Of a DNA stretch of 23,756 nucleotides, positions 21,760 through 23,756 are shown piece after piece; positions within the stretch are counted from its first letter, which is position 1; each line of letters starts with the position of its first letter. The translations under genes and the position numbers were made by a program. The DNA is taken from positions 1 through 23,756 of the forward strand of contig CAZMCT010000057.1 of NCBI GenBank assembly GCA_964564785.1, given 5' to 3'. Under the pieces are notes generated by a model. The model was given only the letters and a program-made list of their open reading frames with translations, was not told where the DNA came from and ran no database searches. Source of the stretch: CAZMCT01 sp964564785 (GTDB lineage: Bacteria; Planctomycetota; Phycisphaerae; UBA1845; Fen-1342).

Positions 21760-23384
21760 TCAGCGTCGTTGGGGCGCGGCCCGCTGCTCATGAGCCGCTT
21801 GAGCAAGGGTGTCAAGATGAACAGCAGGGCAGACGAGGCGATCGTCAGTCCGCCGATGTAGACGAAGATCTTCGCGAACCCCCACTCCTGGATGCGCGAT
21901 CCGACCAGCCCGCCGGTGATGACGTTCGCGACGGCCGATGACAGGAACCACACGCCCATGAACACGCCCACCAGGCGCGCCGGAGCAAGCCGGGTGATCA
22001 TCGACAGGCCCACCGGCGACAGGCACAGCTCGCCGGTCGTAAACACAAAGATGCTGACCAAGAGGTAGAGCATGCTGGCCTTGCCGCCGGCCGCCGCCTC
22101 TTTCGCGGCGAACCAGAAGACCAAGAATCCAAGACCGAGTTGGAACAGGCCCAGTGCGAACTTCATCGGTGTCGATGGGTCGAGGTGCTTGCGATCGAGC
22201 CAGACCCACAGCCAGGTGAACGGGATGCACAATACGATGACCAGGAGCGGATTGATGGTGTTTACCACGAAGGCAGTGGGCATGTTCAAGCCCAAGAAGT
22301 GCGTGTCCATGTTCAACTTGGCGAAACGGATGATCGTACTGCCCTGCAATTCGTAGAACCCCCAGAACACCATCGAGAAGATGCAGAGCACGATGATGAC
22401 GATCATTCGGCCGGCCTCGGCGCGTGTGCCGCGCCAGCATTCGAACAGCAGGTAGATCAGCACAACCACGGCGATCGTCTTGGCCAGGTTCTGCACCCAC
22501 TCGGGGCGAGAGATCATGTATGCGGCCACCGCGATGAACGCGACCATGCCGATGACCAGCGGAAGGGCATTGGCTACTCCCAGAGGCCCGGGCTTCAGCA
22601 GCGTGGCGCCTTCCGGCGGCAGGCCCCGGCCGTGAATCCACTTGCGGAACGCGAGGATGTTGATCAGGGACACGAGCATTCCGAGTCCCGCCAGTAGATA
22701 CGCGACGTACCAGCCCCTCGCCTCCCCGGCACCACTGGCCCAGCTAGACAGCCATGCGCCGACGTTGATGCCCATGTAGAAAATCGTGAACGCGGCATCG
22801 CGCCGTCCGTCTTCGGCCGTGTAGAGCGTACCGACGATCGTCGAGATGTTCGGTTTGAAGAAGCCGTTTCCGCAGCACAGCACCCCCAGGCCGGTCCAGA
22901 ACAGCCAGTCCAATTGCTCGGGACGAAAGGTCCCGCGGAGCGATTGCGCCAGTTGCGCTGCGACATCAGCGGCGGGCTGAGCGCCCGGCGCAGGCGTCGC
23001 CTGCAAGCCGGCGACCAGGATGGAGTGCGTCGTCAGTATGAAATGCGCCAGCGCCATGAGCACGCCGCCGATGTAGATCGCCCGGCGCTGCCCGAGCAGG
23101 CGATCGGCGAGCATTCCGCCGATGAACGGCGCGGAGTACACGAAGCCCATGTAGGCTCCGTAGACCTGATCGGCGATGCCGCCCGTGAACTCGGCCCCCT
23201 TCTCGGCGGTCATCTTGGCGAGCACGACGCTGACGACGTACAGCGTCAGCACACCGCGCATCGCGTAGAAACTGAACCGCTCCCACATCTCCGTGCTCGA
23301 CAGGACGAATAGCCCCTTCGGATGCCCGAACAGCTCGCCGCCTCGAAGCGCGGCGGGTTCCTGCCTGACCGGTGCCTGGGCCAC
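21741..23384 (-). CDS. POT/PTR family proton-dependent oligopeptide transporter
   Basis: Inner-membrane symporter that imports di- and tripeptides with protons. The 547-residue protein has about 12-14 hydrophobic helices. It carries the POT signature E32-x-x-E35-R36-F37-x-x-Y40 (EMWERFSFY) in the first helix, then GVLTLYVVSVV and SAPFIGGMLADRLLGQRRAI. FFKPNISTIVG and TGELCLSPVGLSMITRLAP (late helices) are also typical of the family. The start at GTG 23384 has AGGAG seven bases upstream; the frame extends to 23729 through repeat DNA that is not protein-like. The C-terminal nine residues (NDADSGEST) lie next to a relic of a second POT gene and may come from the deletion junction. It converges on the lipoprotein gene. 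Confidence 0.92.
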   Translation of the reverse strand: MAQAPVRQEPAALRGGELFGHPKGLFVLSSTEMWERFSFYAMRGVLTLYVVSVVLAKMTAEKGAEFTGGIADQVYGAYMGFVYSAPFIGGMLADRLLGQRRAIYIGGVLMALAHFILTTHSILVAGLQATPAPGAQPAADVAAQLAQSLRGTFRPEQLDWLFWTGLGVLCCGNGFFKPNISTIVGTLYTAEDGRRDAAFTIFYMGINVGAWLSSWASGAGEARGWYVAYLLAGLGMLVSLINILAFRKWIHGRGLPPEGATLLKPGPLGVANALPLVIGMVAFIAVAAYMISRPEWVQNLAKTIAVVVLIYLLFECWRGTRAEAGRMIVIIVLCIFSMVFWGFYELQGSTIIRFAKLNMDTHFLGLNMPTAFVVNTINPLLVIVLCIPFTWLWVWLDRKHLDPSTPMKFALGLFQLGLGFLVFWFAAKEAAAGGKASMLYLLVSIFVFTTGELCLSPVGLSMITRLAPARLVGVFMGVWFLSSAVANVITGGLVGSRIQEWGFAKIFVYIGGLTIASSALLFILTPLLKRLMSSGPRPNDADSGEST

Positions 23385-23475
23385 GTGCACTCTCCTGTGA
23401 AGACGTGCGGATCTGCGGCCGCGCGCTGCCACGCGCCGCCGGCCGCGTGGCGGGAATATACCACCAACCCCACCA

Positions 23476-23616
23476 GGTGGCACGGCCCGCAGCAGCGCAG
23501 CCGCGCAGGCGTGTGGTGGGTCGGCGGGGGTGGCACGGTCCGCAGCGGCGCAGCCGCGCAGGGCCGTCGTGGGTCGGCAGGGGTGCCACTGCCGTATCGG
23601 CCGTGCAGGGTACGTC
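23476..23616 (+). repeat. Tandem array of 53 bp GC-rich units upstream of the transporter gene
   Basis: Units start at 23476, 23529 and 23582, exactly 53 bp apart. The first two are close copies (GGTGGCACGGYCCGCAGCRG, then CGCAGCCGCGCAGG and GTGGGTCGGCRG). The third is diverged and merges into the 34 bp repeat. No open frame of protein character covers them. Confidence 0.6.
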
Positions 23617-23756
23617 CTCCCCGGCCGACGAGCCGTCGGCCGCTGTGGCACCGCCGCCCTCGGCGGTGGAGCAACGACAGTAGCGCGGTGCCCCACAGCC
23701 GAGGGCGGCTGTGCCACGTTCTGTGCCACTGCCGTATCGGCCGTGCAGGGTACGTC
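23583..23756 (+). repeat. Perfect 34 bp direct repeat, 140 bp apart, reaching the window edge
   Basis: GTGCCACTGCCGTATCGGCC plus GTGCAGGGTACGTC occurs identically at 23583-23616 and 23723-23756. The second copy ends at the last base, so the array may continue. A diverged copy is at 14147-14175. The stretch between the copies holds two hairpins of inverted orientation. Confidence 0.8.
23649..23713. repeat. Inverted pair of hairpin elements with a compensatory base change
   Basis: Element one (23649-23668): CACCGCCG, loop CCCT, CGGCGGTG. Element two (23694-23713): CACAGCCG, loop AGGG, CGGCTGTG. Each stem is 8 bp and perfect. The elements are inverted copies of each other, flanked by TGGCA/TGCCA. 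The C-G pair in one stem is A-T in the other, so pairing is kept. Confidence 0.65.

Noticed and set aside
23385..23729. N-terminal extension of the POT transporter through the repeat region
   Set aside because: The added 115 residues are Arg/Pro/Ala-rich repeat translation, while AGGAG sits seven bases before the GTG at 23384 and family similarity begins just after it.
23476..23756. CRISPR array
   Set aside because: Units follow directly on one another, vary in sequence and do not show constant repeats separated by unique ~30-40 bp spacers. No cas genes are present.

Overview
The window looks like chromosomal DNA from a high-GC, Gram-negative-type bacterium. Planctomycetota, perhaps Phycisphaerae-like, is my best guess. 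It rests on the very high GC, GTG/TTG starts, an STN-domain protein with a glycine/glutamine-rich linker, and families of GC-rich dispersed intergenic repeats that I associate with such genomes. It is not proven. No phage, insertion sequence, CRISPR array, tRNA or rRNA was seen. Most genes are on the minus strand.

Left part (1-7314). A CDP-alcohol phosphatidyltransferase runs in from outside on the plus strand. Facing it is clpX, with its own sigma70-like promoter. Upstream of clpX on the minus strand are a small SHOCT-like membrane protein, an exported STN-domain protein, a membrane-anchored alkaline-phosphatase-superfamily protein and a xylose-isomerase-like TIM-barrel protein. The 530 bp gap before mnmE holds what looks like an independent small RNA gene: promoter, about 100 nt of foldable sequence, then a UUCG-capped terminator. 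A separate promoter for the TIM-barrel gene follows.

Middle part (7315-14585). mnmE (tRNA wobble-uridine modification) sits 7 nt behind a large HAD-superfamily gene. Divergent from that is a beta-phosphoglucomutase whose catalytic residues are all visible. Then come a 647-residue exported protein of unknown function, cysK (cysteine synthase) and a CxxCxxCC metal-cluster protein that probably starts at TTG.

Iron-sulfur part (14805-20203). A full ISC assembly operon reads leftward in the order iscR-iscS-iscU-iscA-hscB-hscA from one clear promoter. There are ATGA overlaps at iscR/iscS and iscU/iscA. IscU has its three ligand cysteines and the LPPVK motif recognised by HscA. HscB has an N-terminal four-cysteine module like that of eukaryotic HSC20. 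No ferredoxin gene is present. Nearby cysK could supply the cysteine that IscS uses.

Right part (20204-23756). Two plus-strand genes encode a single-pass membrane protein and a small acidic lipoprotein. They converge on a POT-family peptide transporter. Between them is a short relic of the C-terminus of a second POT transporter. The last 280 bp are a mosaic of GC-rich direct and inverted repeats that run to the window edge.

No wholly new multi-gene system was recognised. The most novel-looking items are the intergenic small RNA, the xylose-isomerase-like protein with an altered metal ligand, the transporter relic, and the repeat array with a compensatory base change in its hairpins.
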